From: Actinocatenispora comari
GTDB taxonomy: Bacteria; Actinomycetota; Actinomycetes; Mycobacteriales; Micromonosporaceae
Assembly: GCF_017312725.1 (NCBI RefSeq)
Contig: NZ_BOPO01000003.1
Coordinates: 1 to 51,004 of the forward strand
Length of the DNA: 51,004 nucleotides
Direction of reading: 5' to 3'
Part shown: positions 25,373 through 33,636 of the stretch, one piece after another
Position numbering within the stretch: the first letter of the stretch is position 1
Layout: each line of letters begins with the position of its first letter
Program-made: the position numbers and the translations under genes
Notes under the pieces: generated by a model
Told to the model about the DNA's origin: nothing
The model's input: only the letters and a program-made list of their open reading frames with translations
Databases searched by the model: none

Positions 25373-26683
25373 TCAACTCCCCGCTTCCACCGTCGCCGCA
25401 CGCCGCGCGGCGAGTGACCGACCTGCGCTCTCCGGTACCGCGATGATCGCCGCGGCGCTCAGCACGCAGCCGCCGATCATGTACAGGCACACGCCCCACG
25501 ACGCGCCGCCGGCCGCGGCGGTCAGCGCGCTTGCGATCATCGGGGCGAAGCCACCGGCCAGCACCGCGGTCAGCTGGTAGCCGAGGCCGACCCCGGTAGC
25601 GCGGGCGGACGTGCCGAACAGTTCGGACAGGATCGTCTGGGACAGCGCCGACATGGAGATGACGCACACCGAGAAGCCGAGCGTCATTCCGAGGTAGATC
25701 AGCGCCGGCTTCCCGGACGAGAACATCGCGAAGATCGGGAAGATCAGCACCGCCAGGGCGATGCAGCCGCCCAGGAACACCGGTTTCCGCCCGACCCGGT
25801 CGGACAGGATGCCCCAGGTCGGTGCCAGCACGATCTGCACCCCGGACGCGATCATCGTCGCGGTCAACGCGACCGACGCCGGCGAGCCTCGGTCCTTCAG
25901 GAACGCTGGCCCGTACACCGTCAGCACGTAGCCGCCGATGCTGTTGGCGAAACCGAACAGCACGCCGAGCACCAGCGGCCTGGGCCGACGCAGTACCTCC
26001 CACAGCGGCAGCCGGCGCTTCACCACCTGCTCCCGGTCAGCGGCGAACACCGGCGTCTCCGGTACCCGGGACCGGATGATCAGCCCGGCGACGAGCAGCA
26101 CGACACTAAGCCAGTACGGCAGCCGCCAACCCCAGGTGAGGAACTGATCGCCGGGCAGGGACGACACGAGGCTCATCAGCCCGGAGGAGATGAACAGCGC
26201 GACACCCGAGCCGCTGAGCAGCAACGCACCGAACAGGCCGCGCCGGTCTGCGCGCGCGTGTTCGACGGCGAGCGCGGTCGCGCCGCCCATCTCGCCGCCG
26301 GTCGAGAACCCTTGGGCGAGCCGGAGGACGACGAGCAGTATCGGCGCGGCGACACCGATCGAGCGGTACCCGGGGAGCACGCCGATCAGGAACGTCGAGA
26401 CACCCATCATCATGATCGTCAGGACGAGCGCCTTCTGCCTGCCGACCCGGTCGGCGATGTGGCCGAGCACGATGCCGCCGATCGGCCGCAGGATGAACCC
26501 GACCGCGAAAGCGGCGAAGGAGTACAGCTGCCCGGCAAGCGGGCTGGAGTCGGGGAAGAACAGCTTCGGGAACACCACAGCCGCGGACAGCCCGAACAGG
26601 TAGTAGTCGTAGTACTCCAGGAGGGTGCCGACGGAGGCCGCGAGCGCGGCCTTGCGCCGTACCACTGTCTGCTCCGTGCTCAC
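25373..26683 (-). CDS. MFS transporter, metabolite:H+ symporter (MHS/ProP-ShiA-like) type
   Basis: 436 residues, 12 predicted membrane helices. Near the N-terminus SVGTLLEYYDYYLFG resembles the GxxxEWYDF start of MHS carriers. The loop-2/3 motif GHIADRVGRQKAL and LRLAQGFSTGGEMGGA in helix 4 are diagnostic. Members import organic acids, betaines and aromatic acids with protons. First gene of the upstream half of the catabolic cluster, 46 bp downstream of a 16-bp perfect palindrome. It gives the regulon a second importer. Confidence 0.93.
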   Translation of the reverse strand: MSTEQTVVRRKAALAASVGTLLEYYDYYLFGLSAAVVFPKLFFPDSSPLAGQLYSFAAFAVGFILRPIGGIVLGHIADRVGRQKALVLTIMMMGVSTFLIGVLPGYRSIGVAAPILLVVLRLAQGFSTGGEMGGATALAVEHARADRRGLFGALLLSGSGVALFISSGLMSLVSSLPGDQFLTWGWRLPYWLSVVLLVAGLIIRSRVPETPVFAADREQVVKRRLPLWEVLRRPRPLVLGVLFGFANSIGGYVLTVYGPAFLKDRGSPASVALTATMIASGVQIVLAPTWGILSDRVGRKPVFLGGCIALAVLIFPIFAMFSSGKPALIYLGMTLGFSVCVISMSALSQTILSELFGTSARATGVGLGYQLTAVLAGGFAPMIASALTAAAGGASWGVCLYMIGGCVLSAAAIIAVPESAGRSLAARRAATVEAGS

Positions 26684-26719
26684 GATGCCTCTTCCCGCGC
26701 GCCGACCGATTCCGTTCTT

Positions 26720-26744
26720 TTCGATATTTCGAATATATATTCGA
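26720..26744. promoter_or_regulatory. Operator region before the MHS-transporter operon
   Basis: The perfect palindrome TCGAATATATATTCGA lies at 26729-26744. An overlapping dyad TTCGA-TATT-TCGAA lies at 26720-26733. Both are in an AT-rich patch directly upstream of the transporter start. The same 16-mer, at 13 of 16 positions, precedes the ABC-importer operon at 18241-18256. IclR control is inferred from adjacency. Confidence 0.65.
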
Positions 26745-27034
26745 TTTACTGAATCTAAGGACTACCATGGCCGCCGCGCGCCGCGCAAGGGTCGTCTCAT
26801 CACCCGCCGGCCCCAGGCCAGGCGAACCGATCACCGGCAGGGACGTCGGACATGGCGGAGGCACTCGGCCAACACCACGGTGGCGAGGTCGCCGACCGCG
26901 CCGCCAATCCTGTTGCTGCCACAGGCGCCTGCCGGCGGCGTGCCGACCTCGCGGCAGCACCGGACAGATCACCTCGATCCCGAGCACCTGACAGACGAGC
27001 TCGGCCACCCTCGTAACCCGGCCTGACTGCTCTG

Positions 27035-27110
27035 CTGTCGCCGATCCTGGCGATCCCGCTGATGCTCTAGCTCGGCTGCCCGTCCGACCGGGTCGGCCGC
27101 AAGCGGGTCT
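27035..27110 (+). pseudogene. MFS/MHS transporter fragment
   Basis: In one frame the strand reads LSPILAIPLML, a TAG stop, then LGCPSDRVGRKRVF. The second part matches the loop motif (DRxGRK) of MHS-type carriers, preceded by a hydrophobic helix. Only about 25 residues are preserved and a stop interrupts them, so it is a remnant. It may come from a former paralogue of the adjacent transporter. Confidence 0.4.
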
Positions 27111-27400
27111 TCACGTACGAGCAGGTCGCCCTCGCCGTTGGCATGGCCGATGTTCGCGGCCGCGCGGTGCGAGTCTGGTATCCGGCATAGCGAGAGACTC
27201 GTCGTGGGGGGGCCGCAGCCACTGTCGCCGCTGTTCGGATCACGGTCGGTGGGGCGATCGACGATGAACTCGGATCATGTCCATCGGCTCTTGTGCGGAC
27301 CAACCGATCGACGAAGGCCGTCCTTGGACGGGGCCGCGGTGCGCCTGCTCCACCTGTTCCGGCATCGTCTGCCGCTCCCTCGTACCGCTGGACTATTCCA

Positions 27401-27425
27401 ATACACGTGACATAATACAAGTGAC
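27401..27425 (+). promoter_or_regulatory. Tandem 11-bp repeat upstream of the carboxylesterase
   Basis: ATACACGTGAC (27401-27411) and ATACAAGTGAC (27415-27425) are direct repeats, 10 of 11 identical, with a 14-bp period. They flank CATAAT, which could be a -10 box. They lie 38 bp before the esterase start. A regulator bound to direct repeats, or a promoter carrying them, is inferred. Confidence 0.45.
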
Positions 27426-27462
27426 CCGGGTACCTGGTGGCCGCTGGAGGGAAGGAATCGTC

Positions 27463-28953
27463 ATGTCCGAACAGCCGAAGGTACGGACCGCGGAAGGCGT
27501 GGTGCAGGGGCGTTGGCGGCAGGGGCATGCGGTGTTCCGCGGCATCCCCTACGCCCAGCCCCCGGTCGGAGCGCTCCGCTTCGCCCCGCCCGCGCCGCCG
27601 CGCCACTGGGACGGGACGAGGCAGGCGGTCGAGTTCGGCCCCGTGGTACCGCTGTCGCTGCCGATCGATGTGCCCCCGCAGGGCACCGACTGGCTGACGC
27701 TCAATGTCGGCACTCCCGATCCCGGCGCGGTGGGACTGCCGGTACTGGTGTGGATCCCGGTGGGCGGCTATCTCTCGGCGGCGTCGAACGACCCGATGCT
27801 CGACCCGGCAGCGCTGGCCGAAGCGGGAGTTGTCGTGGTGACCATCAACTGCCGCGTGGGAGCGGAAGGATTCGCGTTCCTCGATGACGTGCCGCCCAAC
27901 CGCGGATTTCTCGACCAGATCGCGGCGCTGGAGTGGTTGCAGCGCAACATCGCCGCGTTCGGAGGCGACCCCGGCCAGGTCACCGTGGCCGGAGTGTCCG
28001 CCGGGGCAGGCTCGGTCGCCGCCCTGCTGACGATGAAGTCCGCGCGCGGCCTGTTCCGGCGAGCCATCGCCCACTCGGTGCCCGGCCTGCACAGCACCCC
28101 CGCGCTGGCACGGCAGGTCACCGCCGCGTTCGCGGCCCGGCTCGGCGCGCCGACCCCCACCGCCGAGGCCCTGCGCGATATCGACCCCTGGCACCTGGCC
28201 GCCGAGCTCACCTCCTTCAACGCCGGCCTGCACGCGTACCGGGAGAGCTGGGGACGCATCACGGATGCCGGGACCGCGCTGTGCCCCGTCGTCGACGGCG
28301 AGGTCCTGCCAGAAACGCCCTGGCCCGCGCTGACCGGCGGGCGCGCGAACGGGACCGAGCTGCTCGTCGGCCACACCCGGGACGAGTTCCGGTACTTCAG
28401 CGTCGTGAGCGGGAAGTACGGCACCTTCACCGAGCAGGACGCCCGCGCGGCCCTGGCGCGGCACGCCCCGCAGCCGGACGGCGCGCGGGCCTACCGTGCC
28501 GCGTTCCCGCAGGCGAGCCCGGAGGAGCTGGTGGAGACCGTGTACTCCGACGCCCTGTTCCGCATGCCGTCACAGCAGCTCGCCGAGGCGAACGCCGCAG
28601 CCGGCGGCACCTCGTACCTGTTCGAACTGCGGTGGGTTGCCCCGGCCCTCGGTGGCATCCTGGGCGCCTGCCACAGCCTCGACGTGCCCCTGGCGTTCGG
28701 CACGCTGGACAGCCCCGTCGGCATCCAGCTCATCGGCGAGCAGCCCACCCCCGAGGCCGTCGCGCTCTCCCGCGAACTCCAGCAGGCATGGGTCCGCTTC
28801 GTCACCACCGGCGACGCGGGCTGGCCTGCCCACCAGCCCGGCGGGCACCTCACCCGCGTCCTGGACACCGAGTCGAAGACGCTGCCCTACCCCGAACAGG
28901 CGTCCCGCCAGATCTGGGAAGGCCACTACCCCACACCCTTCGACCTCTCGTAG
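27463..28953 (+). CDS. Carboxylesterase/lipase family protein (type B)
   Basis: 496 residues from the ATG at 27463 (GGAGGGAAGG upstream). Alpha/beta hydrolase of the type B carboxylesterase group: TAEGVVQGRW, FRGIPYAQPPVG, RGFLDQIAALEWLQRNIAAFGGDP, the nucleophile elbow GVSAGAGS, and CHSLDVPLAFG with the likely catalytic His. Two departures are visible: the elbow has Val where GESAG is usual, and the oxyanion-loop HGGG is replaced by PVGGY. There is no signal peptide, so it is cytoplasmic. Not obviously co-transcribed with other genes. Confidence 0.87.
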   Translation: MSEQPKVRTAEGVVQGRWRQGHAVFRGIPYAQPPVGALRFAPPAPPRHWDGTRQAVEFGPVVPLSLPIDVPPQGTDWLTLNVGTPDPGAVGLPVLVWIPVGGYLSAASNDPMLDPAALAEAGVVVVTINCRVGAEGFAFLDDVPPNRGFLDQIAALEWLQRNIAAFGGDPGQVTVAGVSAGAGSVAALLTMKSARGLFRRAIAHSVPGLHSTPALARQVTAAFAARLGAPTPTAEALRDIDPWHLAAELTSFNAGLHAYRESWGRITDAGTALCPVVDGEVLPETPWPALTGGRANGTELLVGHTRDEFRYFSVVSGKYGTFTEQDARAALARHAPQPDGARAYRAAFPQASPEELVETVYSDALFRMPSQQLAEANAAAGGTSYLFELRWVAPALGGILGACHSLDVPLAFGTLDSPVGIQLIGEQPTPEAVALSRELQQAWVRFVTTGDAGWPAHQPGGHLTRVLDTESKTLPYPEQASRQIWEGHYPTPFDLS

Positions 28954-29448
28954 CGGTCCGAGTCGGCTCCTACGACTGCGACCCTCGCCCGCACGGCTTC
29001 GTTCACGTGGAGCGGCACCAGTCGCGCGCCATCCAGCCCCGCACACGAGCGTTACCGGGAGGCTGGACAGAACCGACCGGTGTCACAGGGCTGAGCAGCG
29101 CCCGCGCCGATGGCCACCCCGCCTGACCACGCCGGCCCCAACCTCCATCAGGTGCGGTCACTTCGCGCGAACATCGGTCGTGGCTTCCGACCCTGCGTGG
29201 TAGGAGAACCAATCAACAACCGGTGCCACCGCCGCAAGCGGAATCACCCGCACCGCCGAGATTCTGCCGGTCGACCCGGTTGACCCGCTGGAGTTCGACG
29301 CTCCCGCGCCCCTGGAGATCCTGTGGGTACGCACCGGACAGCCTCATCGTCACCGCCGCGTCGACGAAGTGACCGTCAGGGCAGCTATCGGCGTGGTGCT
29401 GGTCGACACGCTGCACCACGTGTGGATCTCGACGTTGTATCCGGGCGG
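28954..29448. other. Intergenic stretch, possibly a startless ORF at 29204-29452
   Basis: No recognised gene. On the plus strand a frame between an upstream TAG and a TAG ending at 29452 reads about 80 codons (TAEILPVDPVDPLEFDAP, then VTVRAAIGVVLVD) with coding-like composition but no ATG or GTG near its beginning. It may be the end of a decayed gene. No family match is recognised. Confidence 0.35.
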
Positions 29449-29518
29449 CTAGGTATACCTAGGGCTCGGTGGGTGGCGGTAGGTATGCCTAGCGGCGTCG
29501 TGGTGTGGATCTAGGTAT
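29449..29518. repeat. Cluster of TAGGTAT palindromic motifs
   Basis: CTAGGTATACCTAG (29449-29462) is a perfect 14-bp palindrome. TAGGTATGCCTAG (29480-29492) is the same with one changed base, and CTAGGTATCC (29511-29520) keeps one arm. The repeats start about 30 and 32 bp apart, near three helical turns. They lie upstream of the small gene at 29600. Related CTAGG/CCTAG dyads occur at the PadR-linked loci (37153, 37401, 39747), so a PadR-type regulator is the likely binder. Confidence 0.55.
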
Positions 29519-29599
29519 CCGGCCGGGGCAAAGATAGGTAATCGATGCCGATGTGGGTGGCTCCTTACCAGCGCAGGATCGACACGTACCTGATGACTG

Positions 29600-29803
29600 G
29601 TGGGAGGAACCATGTTCAGCAACCCCGAAGTACTGCTCGACCTGGCCAACGGCTACCAGCAGGATCATCTGGAGGCCGCCGGCCGGGCCCGCCTCCTGGC
29701 CGCGCGCAAGCGGGGCGCTCACCGTCGTACGCGCCGGCAGCCGGCGGCGCGGAGCACGGCTACTGTGGATCCGTGCGCGGGTGGGATGGCAACGGTCCGA
29801 TGA
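29600..29803 (+). CDS. Small protein upstream of a LuxR-type regulator remnant
   Basis: 67 codons, MFSNPEVLLDLANGYQQDHLEAAGRARLLAARKRG followed by an Arg-rich tail. Preceded by GGGAGGAA at good distance. Similar short, helical N-termini (MFSNPE, then LA..YQ) occur as stand-alone genes in related actinomycetes; their function is unknown. The stop TGA overlaps the ATG of the next gene (29800), which indicates coupling with the ATPase-type regulator. Confidence 0.65.
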   Translation: MGGTMFSNPEVLLDLANGYQQDHLEAAGRARLLAARKRGAHRRTRRQPAARSTATVDPCAGGMATVR

Positions 29804-30131
29804 TGGTCGGCCGGGACGGCGAGCTTCGTCGGCTGGCGGAGCTCGCCACAGCAGGCCGGCCCGAGGTGGTGGTCATCGCTGGGGAGCCCGGTATCGGGAA
29901 GACCCGGCTGGTCGCCGAGCTGACCCTCGGCCTGCCGACCGACACCAAGATCTTCATCGGGCACGCCGAGCCCGGCTCGCTGTCCCGGCCCTACGAGGTG
30001 CTGCTGGACGCGATCGACGGGCGGCCGGGCGTGTCCGAGGCGATGCTGGACGAGTTGACCGACCCGCACCGCAGCCCGGTGGAACGCCTGCACACCGGCC
30101 TCACCCTGCTCTCCGGCCATAAGGTGGGCCC
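29800..30131 (+). pseudogene. Truncated LuxR-family ATPase regulator (LAL-type), N-terminal fragment
   Basis: Starting MMVGRDGELRRLAEL, the frame carries a Walker A motif, GEPGIGKTRLV, and about 110 residues typical of the AAA-like N-terminus of large LuxR (LAL) regulators, which are normally ~900 residues. Near 30120 the frame breaks: shifting by one base continues as RWAHALAECH for a few residues, then the match ends as the PhzF-like gene begins. No LuxR helix-turn-helix remains. A frameshift plus a large deletion is inferred. Confidence 0.7.
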
Positions 30132-31001
30132 ATGCTCTGGCCGAATGTCACGGTGGTTGATGCGTGCGTGCGACGCGACGGTCGAGGCGGCAGCCCTACG
30201 GCCGTCGCCGACGACAACCCGGCGGCCACGGACGCGGACCGGCGTGCGGTCGCTGCTGCGGCCGGCACCTCGCACGCGGCCTTCCTCGGCCCGGGGCGGG
30301 CACCGGACGGCAGCTGGCCGGTCCGGTTCTTCACCGCCACCGCCGAACTGACCGGCTGTGGCCACGGCACCGTCGCGGCGCAGGCGGTCCGGTTGTCCCG
30401 TACCGCATTGAGCGAGCTGAACGACCGCCAACACACCGGCGGGCGCACCTTCGACACCATCGCGATCCGGCGACCCGCCGGTATCGAGGTGTGGTTCGAC
30501 CAAGGCCTCGTCGCGCTGCGCCATCCGGCACCGGACGAGCGCGCCACGATCATTGCCGCGCTCAGGCTCACCGCAGGCGATCTGCATCCGACCAACGCAC
30601 CACGCATCGCCGCACCCGGCGCACCACGCATGCTGGTAGCCGTCCACGACCGTTCGGCGCTGCTCCGAGTCCGCCCACACCTCGACGAGTTGAAAGCCGC
30701 ATGCCAACGGTACGGGCTGCTCGGCTGCTTCGTGTACGTACCGCCGGTCGGAGACCGACCGGGTGCGGCGCGAATGTTCGCGCCGGCGATCGGTGTCGAC
30801 GAGGACGTCGCCAACGCCAACAGTACCGGTTGCCTTGCCGCCCACCTGCTCGACACGGCAGGGGCGCAGACGGTCGCGATCGAGGTGGAGCAGGGCGACA
30901 GTCTCGGCCGACCGGCCAGCGTGCTCGCCTCGGCCCGACGCGGACCGGAGGGCATCACGACCCGCGTCGGCGGGCTAGCGGTGATCCGCGACAGGCACTG
31001 A
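30132..31001 (+). CDS. PhzF family phenazine biosynthesis-like protein
   Basis: 289 residues. PhzF-type isomerase features: VTVVDACVRRDGRGGSPTAV at the N-terminus, TGCGHGTVAAQAV in the first half and NSTGCLAAHLLD in the second. The Glu of the usual E-T-x-F motif (the catalytic base in PhzF) is replaced: here the segment reads SHAAF. The chemistry may therefore differ. Its first codons overlap the decayed LuxR sequence, so the true start may be a GTG near 30153. No phenazine genes are nearby. Confidence 0.8.
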   Translation: MLWPNVTVVDACVRRDGRGGSPTAVADDNPAATDADRRAVAAAAGTSHAAFLGPGRAPDGSWPVRFFTATAELTGCGHGTVAAQAVRLSRTALSELNDRQHTGGRTFDTIAIRRPAGIEVWFDQGLVALRHPAPDERATIIAALRLTAGDLHPTNAPRIAAPGAPRMLVAVHDRSALLRVRPHLDELKAACQRYGLLGCFVYVPPVGDRPGAARMFAPAIGVDEDVANANSTGCLAAHLLDTAGAQTVAIEVEQGDSLGRPASVLASARRGPEGITTRVGGLAVIRDRH

Positions 31002-31309
31002 GGCGGCGGCCGGGCCGTGCTCTTCTGCCATCTGCACGTTGGGGCCCTCCGCTGCGGCACCGACAGCCTCGTGGTAATCAGCAGCTGTCGGCCGTTGTGG
31101 CCTGTCAGCTGTGTGCGTCGGCGACGGCATCCGTCTCTACAGCAAGCCCGGTACTGCGCCGATTCGGCTGAGTCCACCGGCCAGCGACTCGACCGGGACG
31201 GCGCGGGTTCGTGTCCGCCTCCCGCCGCATGGGGTGCCCCGCGTCGATTCCGGCCCTCGCACCTTGGCGATGCTCGTCGCGCTGGCGAGCTCGGCTGTAA
31301 GGTTCCGGC
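31002..31309. other. Intergenic stretch, nothing recognised
   Basis: About 308 bp with no convincing coding frame, repeat or strong hairpin. A long minus-strand open frame crosses it but is composed of Arg/Pro/Ala-rich shadow sequence. Confidence 0.5.
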
Positions 31310-31681
31310 ATGGTGCGCCGTGCCGGCAGCCGGCTGCTGATCGTCGGCGATGAACGCTACCGATGGTCCCTCCGGCATCGCCACGAGCAGCGAGCCCCTG
31401 ATGCGGTGCCGGGGTCTGCGGACTGCCGCGAGGTCGTCGGAATCTGGCGCGAGGGTCTGCCCGGACGGCTGGAGGTGGTCTTCCGGGCCGGCAAGGGGCG
31501 AGCCGTCCCGGACGGCCGCCTGCACGCCGGCGCCGTCATTGCGGCGGACGGCGTGGTGCGCAACCTCAACGAGCCGGGCGTGGTACGCGCTCTCCTCGAC
31601 GAAGCGCTCGCCCGCGGCTGGCACCCCACCCACCGCACCCATCTTCACCTGGACGGCTGGTCCCTGCTCGCTCCGGCCTAG
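31310..31681 (+). CDS. Hypothetical protein
   Basis: 123 residues, soluble, no signal peptide. It starts MVRRAGSRLLIVGDERYRWSLRHRHE. The pattern of an N-terminal beta strand with YRWSLRHRH and a C-terminal helix VVRALLDEALARGWHP occurs in small uncharacterised actinobacterial proteins. No catalytic motif is visible. It is convergent with the aldo/keto reductase. I do not recognise a function. Confidence 0.6.
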   Translation: MVRRAGSRLLIVGDERYRWSLRHRHEQRAPDAVPGSADCREVVGIWREGLPGRLEVVFRAGKGRAVPDGRLHAGAVIAADGVVRNLNEPGVVRALLDEALARGWHPTHRTHLHLDGWSLLAPA

Positions 31682-31725
31682 ATCCGGGGCGGTGACCCAG
31701 TCGCCGTCGGCGGTGCCCGGTGCGG

Positions 31726-32768
31726 TCAGGCGACCGGGACGACGGGCGTGTCGAGTAGAGAACGGTCGCCGTCGGTGCCGGCTGCCAGCGCGGCGGCGAC
31801 ATCCTCGTGGGGCGTGCCAAGCTGGATCGCGCTCGCCTCGTCGAGCAGCCGGTAGTGGCCGGGATCGAGGGCGAGGTCCAACGCGCCGAGATAGCTCTCC
31901 AGGTGATCGATGGTGCGCGGCCCCACGATGGGTACAAGCGACGTCTGGGCGAGGCTGGCGCGCTGGCGCAGCCACGCCAGCGCGATATGGACCGGGCTGG
32001 CCCCGGCCTCGTCCGCGACCCGGAGCACCGCGTCGAGCACGGCGGCACGCTGCCCGCCCTCCGCGGGCACGCCCCGTGCGGTGAGACGTCCCTGCTCGCC
32101 GCGACGGTACTTGCCGGTCAGCAGGCCCCCGGCCAGCGGCGAGTAGAGCACCACACCCAGCCCGTGCGCCTGCGCCATCGGGAGGATTTCACGCTCGGCG
32201 GAGCGCTCTGCGAGGCTGTACTCGGTCTGGATGCCCGCCAAGAGAGCGCGGTCGTTCAGCTCGGTGCGCACGGCAGCGCCGGCGATGCGCCAGGCGGGGA
32301 AGTTCGACAGTCCGCCGTAGCGGATCTTCCCGGCCCGGATCAGGTCCTCGAACCCGGCGAGGATCTCCGGCATCGGTGTCACGCCATCGGGAAAGTGCGG
32401 CATCAGCACGTCGATGTAGTCGGTCTGCAGCCGGCGCAGGCTCTCCTCGACCGAGCGGATCATCGTCTTGCGGCTGTTGCCCGTCGTGCCCGGCCGTACC
32501 TCGGCGCTGCGACTCCCGCTGTACTTCGTGATCACCACGAAGTGGTCGCGCTGGTCGCCGAGCAGTTCGCCGAGGATCGTCTCGGCCTGCCCGCCTGGTA
32601 GATGTTCGACGAATCGAAGGTCGTGCCACCAGCCCGAACGAACCGGTCGAAGATCGCCCGTGCCCCATCGGCTCCTGTCGCCGTGGGGGCGGTGCCGAAG
32701 TTGGCCGTGCCGAGCACGTACTCCGAGACCCGCAGGCCCGTCCGTCGTCCAAAGATCTGGTAGCGCAT
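31726..32768 (-). pseudogene. Aldo/keto reductase with a single-base frameshift
   Basis: The N-terminal frame (MRYQIFGRRTGLRVSEYVLGTANFG, then GGTTFDSSNIYQAG) ends in a wrong frame. The rest of the protein (VITKYSGS, then SLRRLQTDYIDVLMPHFPD and YSPLAGGLLTGKY) continues in the next frame. Restoring one C/G near 32589 gives QAGQAETILGELLGDQRDHFVVITKY and a 347-residue protein, the usual family length. The reductase would use NADPH on aldehydes or ketones. Either a recent mutation or a sequencing error. It is divergent from the TetR gene, its likely repressor. Confidence 0.8.
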
Positions 32769-32817
32769 CGCGGCTGCCTTCTGGGTCGGGTGTTCGGCTA
32801 TGCTGACGACACTAGCA

Positions 32818-32840
32818 TATAAAATGAAGGCTCATTCATT
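32818..32840 (+). promoter_or_regulatory. Operator/promoter between the aldo/keto reductase and TetR genes
   Basis: A -10-like TATAAA (32818-32823) overlaps AATGA-AGGC-TCATT (32823-32836); a second TCATT follows at 32836-32840. The dyad ends at the TetR start codon, so TetR binding would block its own gene, and probably the divergent reductase too. Confidence 0.55.
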
Positions 32841-33377
32841 ATGCCCAAGGTCAGTCAGGCCCATCTCGACGCCCGCCGTCAGCAGATCCTCGACGCGGCG
32901 CGCTCTCTGTTCGCCTCCCGCGGCTTCGCCCGCACCTCGATGGCCGACATCGTGGACACGCTCGGCCTCTCGGTGGGGTCGATCTACCGGTACTTCAAGA
33001 GCAAGGACGAGATGATCGTCGCCATCTGCGAGCAGTCGAGCCAGGCCCTGCCGGCCGAACTCACGCCTGCGGCGATCAGCGGCTTCCTCGAGCACATCCG
33101 CACCCAGGCGCGAACCCAGGATCACGCCCGGCTGATCATGCAGATCTACGCCGAAGCCGCCGCCACTCCAGCGCTCGCCCAGCTCGTCGTGAGCCAGCTC
33201 GATGAACTCCGCGACGCGATCGAGGCACTCCTCCCACACCACGCGGACGAGCGCAGAAAGCAGGTCGCGGAGGCCTTCGTGGCACTGTGCCAGGGCTATC
33301 TCGGACAGCTCGCCGTCCGCGGCGACCTCGACCCGGCCCCGTTCGCGGCAGCACTGATCACGCTCACGTCTCCGTGA
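32841..33377 (+). CDS. TetR family transcriptional regulator
   Basis: 178 residues. N-terminal DNA-binding domain: ILDAARSLFASRGFARTSMADIVDTLGLSVGSIYRYFKSKDEMI (residues ~16-60), typical of TetR. The C-terminal ligand domain is not diagnostic. No ribosome site is visible before the ATG, and the promoter-like TATAAA lies 18 bp upstream, so a very short leader is likely. It is divergent from the frameshifted aldo/keto reductase gene, its probable target. Confidence 0.92.
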   Translation: MPKVSQAHLDARRQQILDAARSLFASRGFARTSMADIVDTLGLSVGSIYRYFKSKDEMIVAICEQSSQALPAELTPAAISGFLEHIRTQARTQDHARLIMQIYAEAAATPALAQLVVSQLDELRDAIEALLPHHADERRKQVAEAFVALCQGYLGQLAVRGDLDPAPFAAALITLTSP

Positions 33378-33636
33378 GGACCAACGCCTGCGCATGCCGT
33401 CACCCACGAGTGACGACTGCACGCGCTGAGCTTCGCTCCGCTCCGGGCGCCCACCATGGCGACCACAAGGTGGGGCAACAGGCAGTGACGCGCACCGCGA
33501 TCTCGCCGCACGGACGTACGCGCAGTTGATGCCGTGACGAGCGAGCCGACAGTGGCCGGGTCGCCCCCATCGTGATCCTGCGATCCGGCTGCTTCACCGG
33601 CTGGGCGCCGCGGGCGCTGCTGGCTCGGCTCAGTGG

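Larger units (their letters stand above)
26762..27462. other. Intergenic stretch with gene debris
   Basis: About 700 bp between the divergent transporter and esterase genes. Apart from the MFS-like fragment at 27035-27110 and the direct repeats before the esterase, I see no coding frame with family motifs. Codon bias is weaker than in the flanking genes, in line with decayed DNA. Confidence 0.5.

Noticed and set aside
30101-31975. A 624-codon open frame on the minus strand
   Set aside because: Arg/Pro/Ala-rich with no motif, and antisense to the PhzF-like and hypothetical genes; a high-GC shadow.
33378-33636. A possible dispersed repeat (GGAGCGGAGCGAAGCTC region)
   Set aside because: Only one copy occurs in the window; repetition cannot be judged without the genome.
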